This document shows positions 23,912 to 38,900 of a stretch of DNA of 64,000 nt, in pieces. The notes beneath the pieces were generated by a model, which had not been told where the DNA came from, made no database searches, and saw only the letters and a list, made by a program, of their open reading frames with translations. The translations under genes and the position numbers were made by a program. This DNA comes from Trileptium ribeirensis. Lineage: Eukaryota > Nematoda > Enoplea > Enoplida > Thoracostomopsidae. Every line of letters starts with the position of its first letter. Position 1 is the first letter of the stretch. The stretch lies in the NCBI GenBank assembly GCA_030248225.1, contig JASANE010000493.1:147277-211276 (forward strand). The letters are read 5' to 3'.

Positions 23912-26900
23912 CTGAAAATATATTGATACATAAAAACATTCACAATAACATTTTGAAAAATCCACGAACTATTTTCACGAATCATGAGACAGAAAAACAC
24001 TGAATCACTGTTGAGCATCAAATCACCACATCCTTAAAAACACATGTTTTACACAAGCGAATTCTTACAAATCAAAATAATTTAAACAAGAGTGTGTAGT
24101 ACGCATTAACAACCGTAACCTTTCCGCGACAAGATTTTCAGTACAGGTCGACATATGGCCGCGGTAGAAATAAGAAGGACTAATTACAAGATATCTCAGC
24201 GAGCACAAAGGTTAAAAAATTATCATATCGAAATATTATTTAGTACCCAGTATAGTGTTGCGCCTATTGCTTAGGCTGCTATCTAATTCTGAAACGTAAA
24301 AATTTTACTACAAACTTCGGCATGTGGATACTGACAAACCACGAAATCTGAGCTTCGTTCCCGCAAAACATTGCCAAATCAGGAATGGAAGATTGACAGA
24401 ACCAAAACTCCCCCTACCTCCTAAGATCAGAAAGTAAACAGAACAGAACTTGGTTTCAGAATACTATGCACAATACAATGGGGAAATTATGTACATAAAG
24501 AAAAAATAAAAAAGTAACCTTTAATGTATTGCGCTCGCATTATGGTCTATCTTTTCAAATTTAATAGGGTTTAGGCTACCCTCTCCAGAGAGTTGGGCAG
24601 CCCCCCGCAGGAGTTATCAGGTTCCAAACAGGTCATGCCCCAGGTCAACCCCCAGCACTCCCAGGTACTTTGAGGTGACATCAAACATAATCGTCCTAAC
24701 AAAAAGGTTACAAAAAACTTAATACTCTTGCTTATATTTGTGCTATTCAATCTTAGCAAAATGAAGCGCACCCTGCAGAAACAGACATTTTCAGTAGACA
24801 AATATATAATAGATATGTCACAAAAGTAACGATGTACACGTCGTAAAGACATTAGAAACATCATAAAATGCAACAACCCAAAGCTGGCGCTAGGGCCCCC
24901 GCTAAAAAGCCCCTCTCCCCCTCCCCGAATGAAATTTTGGTCCTATGGAAAGCCAGTTAAGAAATTTCGAGGATTGTTTCGCCTACCGGCCGACATGACG
25001 TGTGTCCAATTTTCGTTCTGCGGCAGTAAGACGAAAATATCTTCTACTGCACCAATAGCTTTAAAAATCACGTTAACATTAATTAATGCGCCCAGTTATT
25101 GTGGGTGGACCATCTAATTCCACTGTGCCTCAAGTCGCCGCAGTGTGCTAGATTTGAGTTGTTATTATATGTATATCATTCAATAGGAATCTTGAAATAT
25201 TGGATTTTTGATTTTGAAAGAAAATTGCTCCACAAGATCAACTGTCTTAACAGCTGAGACTTAGTTAATAAAAGCTGTTACAATACTCAATAAATATAGC
25301 CTATAATGTTACATTGGGGTCCAGTCTTGTTCATGTTTTTTCATCATTTAAGGCGCTCTACGCAACGTACTCTTCTAAGACTTTGTGCGCGACGACAGTC
25401 CTCTCAAGCATAATGCACAACATGGGACAGGAATGAGTCTCCAACAAAATAGTACTCATTGCCCTGGTCGAGGTTAGGCGCTCCCACGCGTCTCTTTGTA
25501 AAAAATGTCAGAATATGCCCTGTAGCAAGTTGGAGTGTGAAAGACTAAATGCTGGGATTTGTAAGCCGGCCACTACGATAGAGGATACAAACCACGACAA
25601 AACGTCAAGCACTGTTGGTTTCTCGGCAGGATGAGTGCTAGGAAATCCTCATAGGGCTTTGTAAACCTTTATGCAAATGAACCATTCGTGCCAAACCGTG
25701 CTACTACGTGCTGGGTAAACGACGTGCGCCGTTCGGTTGCCCGCAGCATTAATAATGGGCAAAGCACAATACATCATTCGATTAAGCTAGCAAAGCGACT
25801 CATTTCAAAAGCAACATGGAACACCCGGCCGCTGTCGTGCGACGGGTAAACTGAACTACTATGTCAGTCATTAGCAAAACAAAATGTCGAGATTGCATAA
25901 CTCTGTGAGACTTGGTTGCCAAATTCCCAGGCAAAATGGATATCTGCTCACAAATTGCAAAGTAAAATTTGCTGATTTCAGGACCAGAAAAATGTGACAA
26001 CTTATGGGCATGGATTGCTGTAAAGGTTACACTGTGTGATCAGATGACTGCATGGTACCCGATAAGCCCGAGGTTAGCCGCGGCATCCTTTTGGGCAAAG
26101 CTTTCCATCATCGCGATGTTGGCGGCCTACGCTCCACTGACAGCGACGAATAAAACCCCTCTTCTACGAATAGCATGCTTGGCATGTCATTCGACTGCGT
26201 AGAAAAGGCGAAGTATTGTTCTATGCAGCAATTTTTACGCAGAGATTGGGCGACGGGTTACTTGTAGATACTGGTGTTGGAAAATTCGTTTTTGAAGGAC
26301 GCTCAGACAACGGTGCCCGCGTTACCTCTGCGGCACCTTATATGGATCTGGCCATGTCCACGCCAACTTCAAACACACACAGCGACATCATAAAACCCGT
26401 AGATCACCAAACAGTGATTTCCTTCAGCTAGACCATATTTTGGCTAACAAACTGTAGTAGATTTTGGGGCAACTCGCAGACCACGGACATGAAATGATGA
26501 TCGCTAAGTTTAGACGAAACTGCGAATACTTCAAACACCGCACGAGGGCGTCGGATTTCGCTGCGTTAAGCTTGCCAGATATTCAGAAACAACTAATAAT
26601 TGCACCGCTCACCAACCCATTTGCACAGTTAGCTGAATCAGAGTGCTTTGAATTTGAGTGCTGAGATTGGAATCCATTGCATGGAACCGTTGATGCTGCC
26701 AAGGGGGACGTGCTGTAAAATAAAAGATCTAAAACAGTATATTTGGTTAGCGATGTAACTACTGCTCCAGCCGACCAACGCAGTTCACCGGTCATGCAGC
26801 TGAGTTAACGTCAAGGCAGAACCCAGCGCTTTACCTTGTGAAGCCGCCTCACAGGTGAATTCAATGAAGACATGCATCAACATCTTAACGATATAGCATC

Positions 26901-29900
26901 GACCTGTCACAACCACCCTGGACTCACGATGTGAAGAAAGTATAACGGCTGACGAAGAAACTTACTGCTGCAACCACTACAATGGGTCAATAAAATAGTG
27001 CTAAACTTGAAATGATGCTTACTGGTCACAGAGGCAGATCACCTTTACCGTTGGAGACAATATTCCGATACTCTGCTAACCTGAAAAGTACCAGATTCCC
27101 ATCCACGAGTTCGCCTTGGAATTCGTGGGCTACTACGACTGTAGAAGAGAATCCCTGTACCAACAAGAAATCGAAGAAGCCATGAGATCTATTTGTAACG
27201 ATTGAGGCCGACGGCGAAAAGAAGTTCGACCCAAATGCTATAAGCTGGGTAATACAACAACGAAGCACATACACGCAATTTATCGCAAAAATCGATAAAA
27301 ACGGCGATAAATTCTTCTGCGAAAACCAAAGGTGCATTTTGCTGATAAACACCACATCAAAGTTATGGAACCGTTTCAAACAACTCTGTGAGCGATTTAC
27401 GAAAAATGAACAATGTGGCTTTTGACACCACAGCAAAGCGCCAATATTGATATGTGGCAATCTGTTAAATGATCGCTATTGACTACGAGCCATTTCGAGT
27501 TATATATTACCAGCCATATTGTTTTATATAACATGTATATGTGTATAATATACAGTCATGGCCAAAAATAAGTGCAAAATAATCGATCGATTTCGATTAA
27601 ACGAAATTTCGATCCTTTTCGATTTTTGCGCAATTAAATAAATTTCAAAGTTTCGATTTTTGCGATTAAACGAAATTTCGATCGATTGCGATTAAACGAA
27701 TTTTCGGTCGATTGCGATTTTGATCGTTTTCGATTGCACTTATTTCTGACCGCGACTGTATGTATGTATATTTATCATTTATCCACGTAGTCCGGGTCAG
27801 GGTTTGGCTCCAGATATTGGTATTCAAAAATTCCGGCCGGGTATTCGTTTTCAAAAATTCCAGGTCCGGGTCCGGTTATTTGATTTTGCAAGGTTCGGAA
27901 CCGGTATTAATTTTGAAAGTTGCAACTCTAGCTGAAATTATGGTGTTAGATTTATGGTCTAAACGGAATTTGTTTTCGAATCTTTAACAACTTCAAAAAT
28001 ATGCCGTCGAGCGCTTATAATGAAATCACTTATGACAAAGCAATAAAATTCACTGTAGCGATATTTTACAATACCTTCTATTTTATCGTTCAGACAATTT
28101 GGCCAAGACAAAGCGAACATTTCGTTGTAATAGCATTTTCGCTGTAAGCGCACTCCACTGTATATACAAATACGAAATTGTTACAAAAGCTTTACGCGTT
28201 AGCTGTGACATCATAGATTGGTGTCGTGGTCTGCGTGTTAAATTTTATAAATTGCTTTTTTGAAGAACCGAATAACGTAGAACCAAATCCAAAAGTTGAA
28301 CCTGAGTACAATCAATCAAAATGTTTGCTGCGCGCCCACAATATAGATCGGAAACAAGGAAATCGAGACCTTGCACGACATTTGGTATTGGGGAAGCCAA
28401 AATGCTGGCACACGCTTTTCGGAGACCAAATCACCACGAAAACAGCAAAAGTCATGTAAGCCTTTTGCAGCAAATCATGAATGTGGTAAATACCAACGCT
28501 GCCGCTTAAGTTAAAGCTAGATATAATTATGATTACCCGTATTATGATACAAGAGTGAGACATGCCTTATTGTACGGCCAATTCACTGGGTCCCCAAAGG
28601 AATGCAATGTACATCAGCGGGACGTCTTACATAATTTCTGCCGTCGTCGAAAAACGGACTGACACTGTTACAACGAAAAAGTGCGGACGTGCACGGGGGG
28701 GGTCTCGATCGCCAATGCGCCCAACCGCAGCAAACTTCCCCTACTGGGGCATGTATATGGCAGCCTATGGCCGCCGCAGCTACTAACGTCGACCATTGCA
28801 TCAAACTGTTTACGCATTCATGTACGAGCACTCATAGCCGGGGCGGCAACCAACAGGGACGAGTGGAGAGCATTTGTGAACATGGAGGCACACTGCAAAC
28901 ACAGGATCAGATAATCAGGTAAATAAAGTTACATTGCCAGAAAGATTAGGTCCGGTCGACATTGCAAAGAAAGACCTTAACTTCAGCATATACTAATTTG
29001 CAAAACGGCGTAAACATTATGCTTGTGGTAATTTTAGGCAGACCTACAACTACAGTGGGCGCCACAAATGGATGTCGCATTTCGAGCGAACGAAAATGGA
29101 AGTGATATAACATGTTTCCGGCAGGAAGAGAACAGCAGCCATTTCTGGCTTGAACTGTATGTAACTAATGGCTTATATCTCTGTTACGGTCTAAGTTAAC
29201 TAGCCTAACCCGCAGCACCCCATGTGTATGTGCCAGTGTGGACCTGCGTATGCTGTAACTCTGTGTGTCTATGGCTCTGGGCGTGTATATAATTCAGCGT
29301 GTTCCGTCTGGGCGTATATGTCATTCAGTGTGTTCTCTCTGTGCGTGCAAGGACCTCCTTATGTGCGTTTGTACATATATGTTTGATTACGCACATTATA
29401 TCGGTATGCATGTGTTTATGTGTGTATATACAGTATTTCTGCTTGTACGTCTACAGGTGTGAGCACACTTGTGTGTCTGCGTGGTGCGTCCTTGTGTATT
29501 TCTATGTGTATGTTTCTGCCGGGGTATGCGTCTCTCTCCGTACGTTTTGGTTTTTCTGTGACTATACTGTCCGGGGCAAAGTAATTACTGATGCGGACTG
29601 CTGTATTTACATGTGGAGGCAAAAGAACGTTATGCATCCATGCGGCCATTTTTAAGCTCTCATTCTTGCATGTGAGTAGATCTGTCCGTGTTTTTCTGCG
29701 CACACTATATGCCTACATGATGTGTCCATTATATCTGAGCTTACGTTCATAAGCCTATTATCTATGTTTGCGTTTCTACGCGTGTGTATTGTGCATTTCA
29801 ATGTGTACACGTGTTTATGTATGTGCCCACGTCTCTGTACGTGTCTGTTCGTATATCTCTCAGAATGTATGTCTGTTGCGTTGTATGTGTCTAAGTGTAT

Positions 29901-32900
29901 GCATTTGCATGTGTAGATGTCTCCACGTGTCCATGTGGTATGTCGCATCGTTGTACGACCGTGTGTAAGTTTATTTAAGTTTATCTATACATCTGCGTTC
30001 ATTTGTACGTAGGTATTTATAATGTCATGTGATGTCTTGTAAATATGCGTGTATATGTGTAAGTGTATGTATATAATGCAGCTAAATCTGTGTTTATGAA
30101 TTTATGTCTGTGTTGCATGTACGTCTCTTATAAAGCGGTAACTTAAATTTTTCTTTGTGTGTCTATGTGTATGCATTATTTGCATGCGTATAAGTCTCTA
30201 CATGTCCATTTTGTATGTCCCTTAGCTGTACGACCGAGTAATGTTTATGTATATTTCTATATACGTCTGCGTATCATATTATGTATGTTAGTATACAGTT
30301 ATTAGTGCAATGTGATGTCTTCTAAATATGCGTGTATATGTGGAAATGTATGTATATATTGTATTTAAATCAGTGTGTAAGTCTCTATGTCTGTGTAGCT
30401 TGTACGACTCTTATATGGCGGTAATGAAAATTTTCGCAATCCAAATGTGGGACACAGGAAGCGCAGCCGAAAAACACAATCTATTCTCTTTTCTTCAGCA
30501 AAGTAAGCACCGGTGCATTAAATCTAAAGAGTGTAAAACTCTTCATAAGAGTCGACTGTCATCGAATCTTGACAATGCACATCAACAAATAGATGCAGCC
30601 CATACCGGAACTATTGATATATACAGTCCCTGCCAGAAATGAAGATCACTCAATGTTCTCTCGAGTACAGTAATTTTTGCAGCCATGTTTCCAGTACAGT
30701 TACAATCAGAATTAAATGCTCGAAAATCGATCGAAGCTTCGTTCGATTTTGATCGTTTTCGTTTAAACGAAAATCGATTAATTTAACGAATTTCGATTGC
30801 GACAAAATAAAAAAATAATTTAATAAGAATGTTAGTTCGCGTTTAATTTAACAATTTTGATTGTGTAAAAATAAAAAAATATTTTAATAAAAAATGTTAG
30901 TTTGCGTTTAATTTAACGAATTTCGTTTAAAGAAGATCGATCGATTGCGCTTTCGTTCGTTTTTATAAGCAATTAATTCTGATTGTAACTGTATGTTCAA
31001 CGGTGGCTGGCAGTGCTTTAAATTTGTAAAAGAACAGTATTTCAGGGACATTTTACATAATGTTGCATTACCTAAATATGACAAATAAAATAATATGCAT
31101 AGAACTAGAAGCAGCCACAACACAATATATATGTTATGTTAATAAACGTATATAATTATATTATATAATAGCATAATAAGTGCTTACTTTAATACAAGCA
31201 ATAATAGGTAAAGAAAACAAAAATAAACGATTTTATAGAAGTGCTGGGAAGTTTCAATAATTATTATCAACTTGATTCATTTATTACATAATATCACAAT
31301 CTAAATATAAATTTTACCTGTGATAGTGGTAGCAGAAAACACTTGAGTGTCATAACAATCGAAGCTAAAACGGTTGTTCAACTGATCAATTCTTGCGTGA
31401 AGGGTACGTCCATAACGCCGAAAACTTACCTAAAATATTATAAAGCACTGTCTCCGGCAATTATAGCTTTGCAATTAGAATTGCCTCCCAATTTTGAGTT
31501 GAACTGGGGACATTGACCACAATCTATATTTTCAGCCAATGTGTACACATTACCATGTTGCTAGAGCTCTAGGGAAATTAATAAACTTCGGTATTACCAA
31601 CTTCAATCCACCAGAGTACGCATACGAACACAATTCATATTTTAGAGAAATTAACAGTTTCACACTTATACATTTGGATGTCTGCTGTCCTTTCAAAATT
31701 GAGTAAAATTAGCCGCTATCAAAATAGATACATTGATGCGGATTTTCCTAAACCATGAAATAATCTTCAGTTAAATTAAGTATATAGTCTTTTTTCAGAT
31801 ACCTACTTACGTTATGCGTAATATTTTTTACGATTTTACTAAATTCAGCCATTTTTTGAGTGAAAACCCTCGACAACCATTTAAAGGTCATAGATAATGT
31901 AAGAAAAACAGCGCTATCGTTACATCATCAGATTTCATGATCGTTTATGTGTTATATAATGTAGCCTTATGTATTTGAGCTAATGGTAATAAATAATGAA
32001 TATAGCATTGTTTTCTACACAGTCGTTTGTCGAAAGAAATAATATTTTCGTATTATTAAGAAATCAGTACTTTGTAGTAAAAAAGAGAGGTCTGAACTGC
32101 ATTACGTTAACCACGTCGCTAAGATAATATTTATGTTAACAATTTTTCCTTACCACTAAGACAAAAACTGGTTCCGGGTTCACACACACTGAAACAACCA
32201 ACTGCCATGAAACTGAAAAACCCAGAGTTTTTTGTTTTACCCTACCAACACTGCTGTTGTACGACACATATTCCACACAATGTTTATTAATCGTTTTAAC
32301 TTTAAAAAACAAAATGGAAAAGCGCAGCCAGAGGAAGTATATGTTGTGTTAAAGCCAGTGTTGCGAGCAACTACTATACCGGAATTTGCATTATTTCTGT
32401 CATATATATTATTGAAAACAAGGCGGTACAATTTCTTATCAATAAGCCAATTTAGATACGCAATTACGCACTATATCATACATGGTCGAGATCCGAGGTT
32501 CTAAGGCCTATCAGGGGCCCTCTGGCTTGTCTAAACCAGGACTCCCCCTTTTTTCGGTTCCTCCCGGTCTGGCTCGGCCACCGGTCTGACTCCTTATGAG
32601 TTTCAAATCGGGACGCCTACCGACTGATGCCGTGTCCTTGAGGGTCAGTGGAGAAGTCATCCTCTTGATGGGGGTGTCCGACGTCTCTCAAGGGGCTAAC
32701 CTCATACCCCCTAAGGGCTTGTATGGACTGGATGTATATAACAGATTGGTTAAAAGGGCACCAAAAACTACAAAACCTAATGGATAAAAGAGCGCCAAAA
32801 ACTACAAAACCTAACAAATGTATGGCATACCGAAAAAGAATATTCTGTTTGCGCCGAATCACGGAGCAAAAACGACCCTTCGGGTTTATTTTCTAGAAGT

Positions 32901-35900
32901 TTTTCCGCTTGAAAACGGTCCATAACACCCCAGTAATACGGCGCAGCAAAGATTTTGTGCAGCTGTGGGACCAAGTAGTGTGTGTACTCCACCTATAATA
33001 TCAATAAAGAGCTAAGCTACAATAATAAAACAAAAATAAATAAAGTACGTATCGCAATGTAAATTCCGATCCATCGGCGCACTAAAATAATGCCATCATT
33101 ACTGAGTTCCAACTCAACCCGGAACGTATCCACTGATAATAAACGGAGTGACAAAAGAATTCGCCAATGCGGTGTTAGTAAGTTGCGATCTCGAGAAAAG
33201 GGAGGGCCAACGAGCTGTCGTAGTTAAGGATCGTAATATGAATAACGATTTAAATCCCAACCTTGCAGCGGTCACTGGAGTATTGTTTTCAAACAGTGAT
33301 CTCTAAACCCACACGCATCGCGAGCCTATATATATAACTGGTTTTCGGCTCCAAATGACGCAAATAATCTGGCCCGTCCACAGCCCTCCGAAAAGTGGAG
33401 GGAACTTCGGGGGGGCCCAAGTTCATTCTCGGGGAAAAATTAAAAGCGGGGGATAAATTTTGCTTCAAAATACAAAATATTTCCATATTTTCATGGATTT
33501 TTACTACTGTAAATGCATTTTCAAGCTAAAAACGATATTTTAGCACTATAAATAGTGCTAATTATATAATGTTTAAAAAACATTTTTCAAACAAAAACAT
33601 AAATTTTCAGACATAATAAATTTTTGGAATTAGTTGAACGTGGGGGTTTCGGCCGAGTGGGGGGGCGGACATGGGGGGATTTGGAAGTGGGGTCCCCTCA
33701 CCCCCACTGTGGACAGGCCAGATAATAACAATTCAAAAAATTCACATTGAGTTTGCTCAGTCACCATGCACGTCACAAGTCAATAATATGCCAGTAAATA
33801 CACAATAAGAACAACATTACGATACTGTTCGTCACATTTTGAAAGCACTTCATCGTCCCATGGCAAATAAATACGAAGTTTTCACGTAAACCTTAAATAT
33901 CAAGGGCCATTTTTCATGATAGCTGTCCACACTGTGTGTATTGACAAAATGTAAAAGACAAAATAGCGTTGATTTCATCGTATTAAACAGTCTCGCAATG
34001 TTGTATGGCACTCAAGCCTCATACAAACACCTGAGTTTACAAATGTTAAACGCTTACTATTTCTTGGAGCAAAAATTTAGCAGAGTGAACCTCTTTTCAC
34101 ATTCCCTTGGCACTTTGTAAACGTCTATTTGCAGCTCGAAACCCCTGCTCTGATAAAAATGTGCTACAACGAAATTGCTAAGAAGCGAAGATTGTATCCC
34201 TCTCCATTTTTCGACCAAATACCTCTAACAAAAATTATAACTTAGTGGAGCGACTCCAAATACAGGCCACAGTGACAACGTGCTCGAGGCGTTAGTTTTT
34301 TGCTCAATCTAAGGAAAAATAAAATTATTTCTGATCAAAACACATATATAGAAAAGTTATCTAACCAACCTGGGTATGCACTGGATACGGAAGTGCCACA
34401 ATGGCCTCACCTGCCCATCGACTTAAGGGAGAATCACGGTCATTAGTTCCGCCACTTGTATGCGCTGTTGACGGTTGCTCATCGATCGTATTACCTCCAG
34501 AACCGGTACCCGCACTGTCACTATTACAGCTATAGGGTGCTGCAGAAGAGTGATCATTCTAAAAGAAACAAAACAATTGTAAAAAAATATTTACAATGAC
34601 CTCGACCATAGCATTACATTACCATAGCACGCTCGAACATCTGGTGTTAATGCAAAATAAATAACACCGACATCAACATTACTAGCTCAGTTCTTCATTT
34701 TACTGTATCTAATTATTATGTGTATTTGTAGAATACAGCTGCTTGGAAATTCTTTCAAAGCTAGATTATTTGACGACCGAATAGCACCTAAATTCGGAAA
34801 CTATCTGACAGACCCAAGAGCTGCTTTAAGAAATAAAATGTGTATATACATTATGTTTATCATTACACTTAACAACGATAACGTTAACTAGAAAACCATT
34901 AACCCATCAACTACAGGCGTTTATGTCTCTAGGAATTACGTTTGATAGGCGGTAGTGACCCGGCAGAACTATAAATTTTAAAAGGTTCTCGAATACGTGG
35001 ACCTTCTTTTACAGATTGTACGGTATCGAGAATTTACAGGCAGTGTATTTAAGCAACGCGAATGGTGCAACTTGCGCCGTCGAATATACCCTGATGCTGA
35101 AAGTCAGAAGAAGAGGCAGATTTCGTTGTTAGTGGATGACCGTAATGCGGGAAAACCTAAACGATGCAAAAAATTGTTGAACAATGTGAATATTTAACAT
35201 GTAATGTCGAAATCTGGAGATTCGAAACACCTATGTTCTTTCTTTTCAACATTTATTTCGGGCGAGACGGTTCAACCGTAAATAATGACAATAAAATACA
35301 CATAGATACTACGTTACTACATAGACAAGGCGAAGATTAATCCACATCGGGAGCGCGGGAACTCTTCGGGGATACTGGATGAGTGGACCATGTTCACTCT
35401 GGCGTCGAAGATGGGAATAGGACACGTGTGTACAAGACAAGAACACTGGTCAAAAACCGTATACAAATAAAACCTGCTGAAGGCCAGAAACATGCTAATA
35501 AAAACCATCAAGGGCGGAAAGGCCAACAACAATGATTCAGAGCCTCTATACAAAAAGGAGTCTGTCGATGAAGAGCTGATTGCGACCAATCGCCTGGATT
35601 ACAGAAGGATGCCGGAGAAGCTAAAATCACCTACAAAGGTGTCTATACATGTGGTAACTTACCGTGGTGCTACTGGTCTCTCAATGTAATCTGGAAGTAG
35701 TAATTACTGTGCTAAATAACAAGGGCAAATAGGTGATACCATAAGAAGGCTAAGTTATCAGGCAACAGAAAATTGAGGTAGTCGAGCAATGGGAGCAGTC
35801 CACAGAGCCTGACTTTGACGATGAATGAATAAATGACAGCAAGAGGGGTTAATGTAATCTGGATGAAATATAGGTACTTTGCAGCACCCCAAATCTGTTT

Positions 35901-38900
35901 CAAGATTCTAACATCTTATCCTATTCCAGAAACCTAGTAATTGGGTCAATTTTAGTTGATGGCCTTGGGAGCTAGCCAAAATTCCATACCCAAAGAATTT
36001 CAATCTTAAATCTCTTAATTTACCGAATTCAAAAGTGAAGTGTTTTGCAGTCTCCAAATCTTTTACCACACCTTCTACACTTATCATTATATTCAATCTT
36101 CAAATTTTTAAAATGTTTCATAAAATTGCCATGCCCAGTAAGAAACTGCGATGCGATTCTTATTCTGTCTTTATTCAATTTCTATAGAAACATGGATTTT
36201 GTTTTATCAATTTCTTTGAAGAAACACCTAGTCTGCAAGCAGTTATTTCCATCGCGCCACTTTGACTAATGTTCCCTTTATGAACAGTCTTTTAAAAGAA
36301 AGTCTTAATTGCATTACTTATAGAAACACAAGGTTTGGGACCCACAAACGCAGTGTCCGATCCCTTCTTAGCCAGCCCATCAGCCACTTCATTCCTACAC
36401 AATCCAGAATGTCCTTTAATCTGGGAGTAACCGGATTTCCGGTTCCGGCGAAAATCGTGTTCCGGCAAAGGGCAAAAACCATACCGGAACCGGAATTCCG
36501 GTTTAAAAATTTTGTCTGAAATTTTCCACATTTTTGCTTCATCTCTGATCCAAAAATATGTAATATATATTATACAATGATCAAGCTCCAATACAACCAA
36601 GCAAAAGAAAAGATTAACTAAGCTATTTGCCGTGTGAAACGTAAGTAGGACACATAATTTCAGTAGAAATTTTTCATAACAACCTGCAACAGTTTGTTAA
36701 CAAATCAAAACCAAGTCGATGCTTGTAGCAACTATTTTACACATTCAGAAGTCTCCGGATTACGTTCGAATTAAACCAGTCCAACTGGGTAACAGAGTAT
36801 GGCTTACATAGAAGTACTTAGCGTATGCTTGGCTAATATAAATTGCGCCAAGCGCCAGCCAGTGCGCTTGTAAACTTTATAAATCAGACGAAATTAAAGT
36901 GAAGTAACGTTATCCACAACGCAGCCAAAAACTGCTTTCTTGGCAATGAACTGGATTTATTGAAACTGTGCGAGCAGTATAACAGTTTGTCTCATTTATA
37001 GCATTATGATTAGAAAGTTATCATCATTATCTTCTAACTGACGGGCACTGTTTGTCCAACGCTAGCCTAAACAGTGTCTCTTACCACTGATCAGAAAATT
37101 ATTTTTATCTATTAATTTTTCCTGAATCATATAAACCAATAATTTCAAGTTTCCTACAGAACAACATCTAACAAACGTATGTGCTGTAAAGGGAGGCGAA
37201 TAGGGACAGAGCGAAAGCGTTTATTCTTCGCTCTATGCGTTGTAAGCACATTCAATTTGACGCAGTATACGCAAGGGTGTATAGTAGAAGGCATTTTTTG
37301 CTCTGGGTGTCCAATAAAACGACATATTGATCAATAAATAAACATTATTAGCTTCCTCAGTCTCTTTAAAGTTTCAGAACGGCAATAATGTCATGGCAAT
37401 ACATTAAGTTTAATGTAAAAGTTATTTGTAATGCATTTTAAGTCGACTATACGTTAATTTCTTCCTTCATATCTTTTAATAATTTCGAAGACCAGGTTCC
37501 GGTTCCGGATCCGGTTTAAATGGACGGTTCCGGTTGCTGGTTCCGGTTCCGGTTATTCCCTGCCTTTAATCTAACCTAGTTTCAAGCTATCCCTCTTACC
37601 AACTCTATTAAGATACTTTATGCATTCTAGCAAACACCATGATGTGATTCGAAAATTATTTAATGCCTTAAGTGCAACTTGATTATGGCTAAAAATAGCG
37701 ATACTTCTGTTCCAAGTTTCTTTTCTTCTAAAACTTCTGCGCATGTGCATATAGCAGTAACCTCTGGCTGAAAAACAGTGGCATATCAACCAAGTAGAAT
37801 AAATAGTGATACCTTATTTGAAATAAAGACACCCCCAACACAACTCCTTTCATTGCCCCTGTTGATCGCCGATCCAGGTGTGTAACATACCATTTCAGTA
37901 CTTTAAACACAGTTAAAGCTAATGTGCTCATAAAACGAGAATTTGTTATTCCTTGTTGCTACAACACTATCTGAAGGCATGCTCAGAAGGGGACCATATT
38001 TGACAGCTTCTTCCGCTATCGTCGGTTGCCCACGTCCTTTAATTACATAAACACTCCAGAGACCGATACATTTGAGTCTGTGGTATTCCTTCAGCGCCAA
38101 TTCTTTAGCCAATACATGGGTATGATATTTAACATAGCTTGAATTCCATCAAGCGGAATCGTTCTAAAAGCACCCGTAATCATACAACAAGCTAATCTTT
38201 GAACCGCAATAATCTCGCAACAAAACGAAAATTGGTTATTACTTGCTGCTGCAACACTATCTGAAGGCATGCTCAGGAGGGAACCATATTTGACAGCTTC
38301 TTCCGCTATCGTCGGTTGCCCACGTCCTTTAATTACATAAACACTCCAGAGACCGATACATTTGAGTCTGTGGTATTCCTTCAGCGCCAATTCTTTAGCC
38401 AATACATGGGTATGATATTTAACATAGCTTGAATTCCATCAAGCGGAATCGTTCTAAAAGGACCCGTAAACATGCAACAACCTAATCTTTGAACCTATTT
38501 ACGAAAGCCTGTATATGACACCAGATGTAATCTGAGCCACCCGCACACCACGCCATACATCAGTGACGGCATAATCAGACTTATACAACAAATTTGTTAT
38601 AGCTGGTTTCAACCCCCAGTTACAGCCTGCACATCATTTAAGTGAGAACAGAAGCATAATGGCTTTACTACACTTTTCCATCAAATTTGGCTTCCAGGTT
38701 AATTTGCTAATATTAGACCCAAATATTTAACTTCATTCGAAAGCGGCACAGCTGTATCACCAGCCATCAACCGCCTATACCCATTTATACTCATTTTCCT
38801 TGTGAAGATGACGCTATTATTTTTTGCTGCATTCACAGCTAGTCCTCTACTCTCACACCAATGAAATATCCTATTTAAGGCATTCTGGTGTCTATAACAA

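Noticed and set aside
29265..29968. Cysteine-, valine- and histidine-rich ORFs on both strands
   Set aside because: Products of the GT-rich simple sequence.
29220..30430. CRISPR-like array
   Set aside because: No constant repeat with unique spacers; eukaryotic context and simple-sequence drift explain it.
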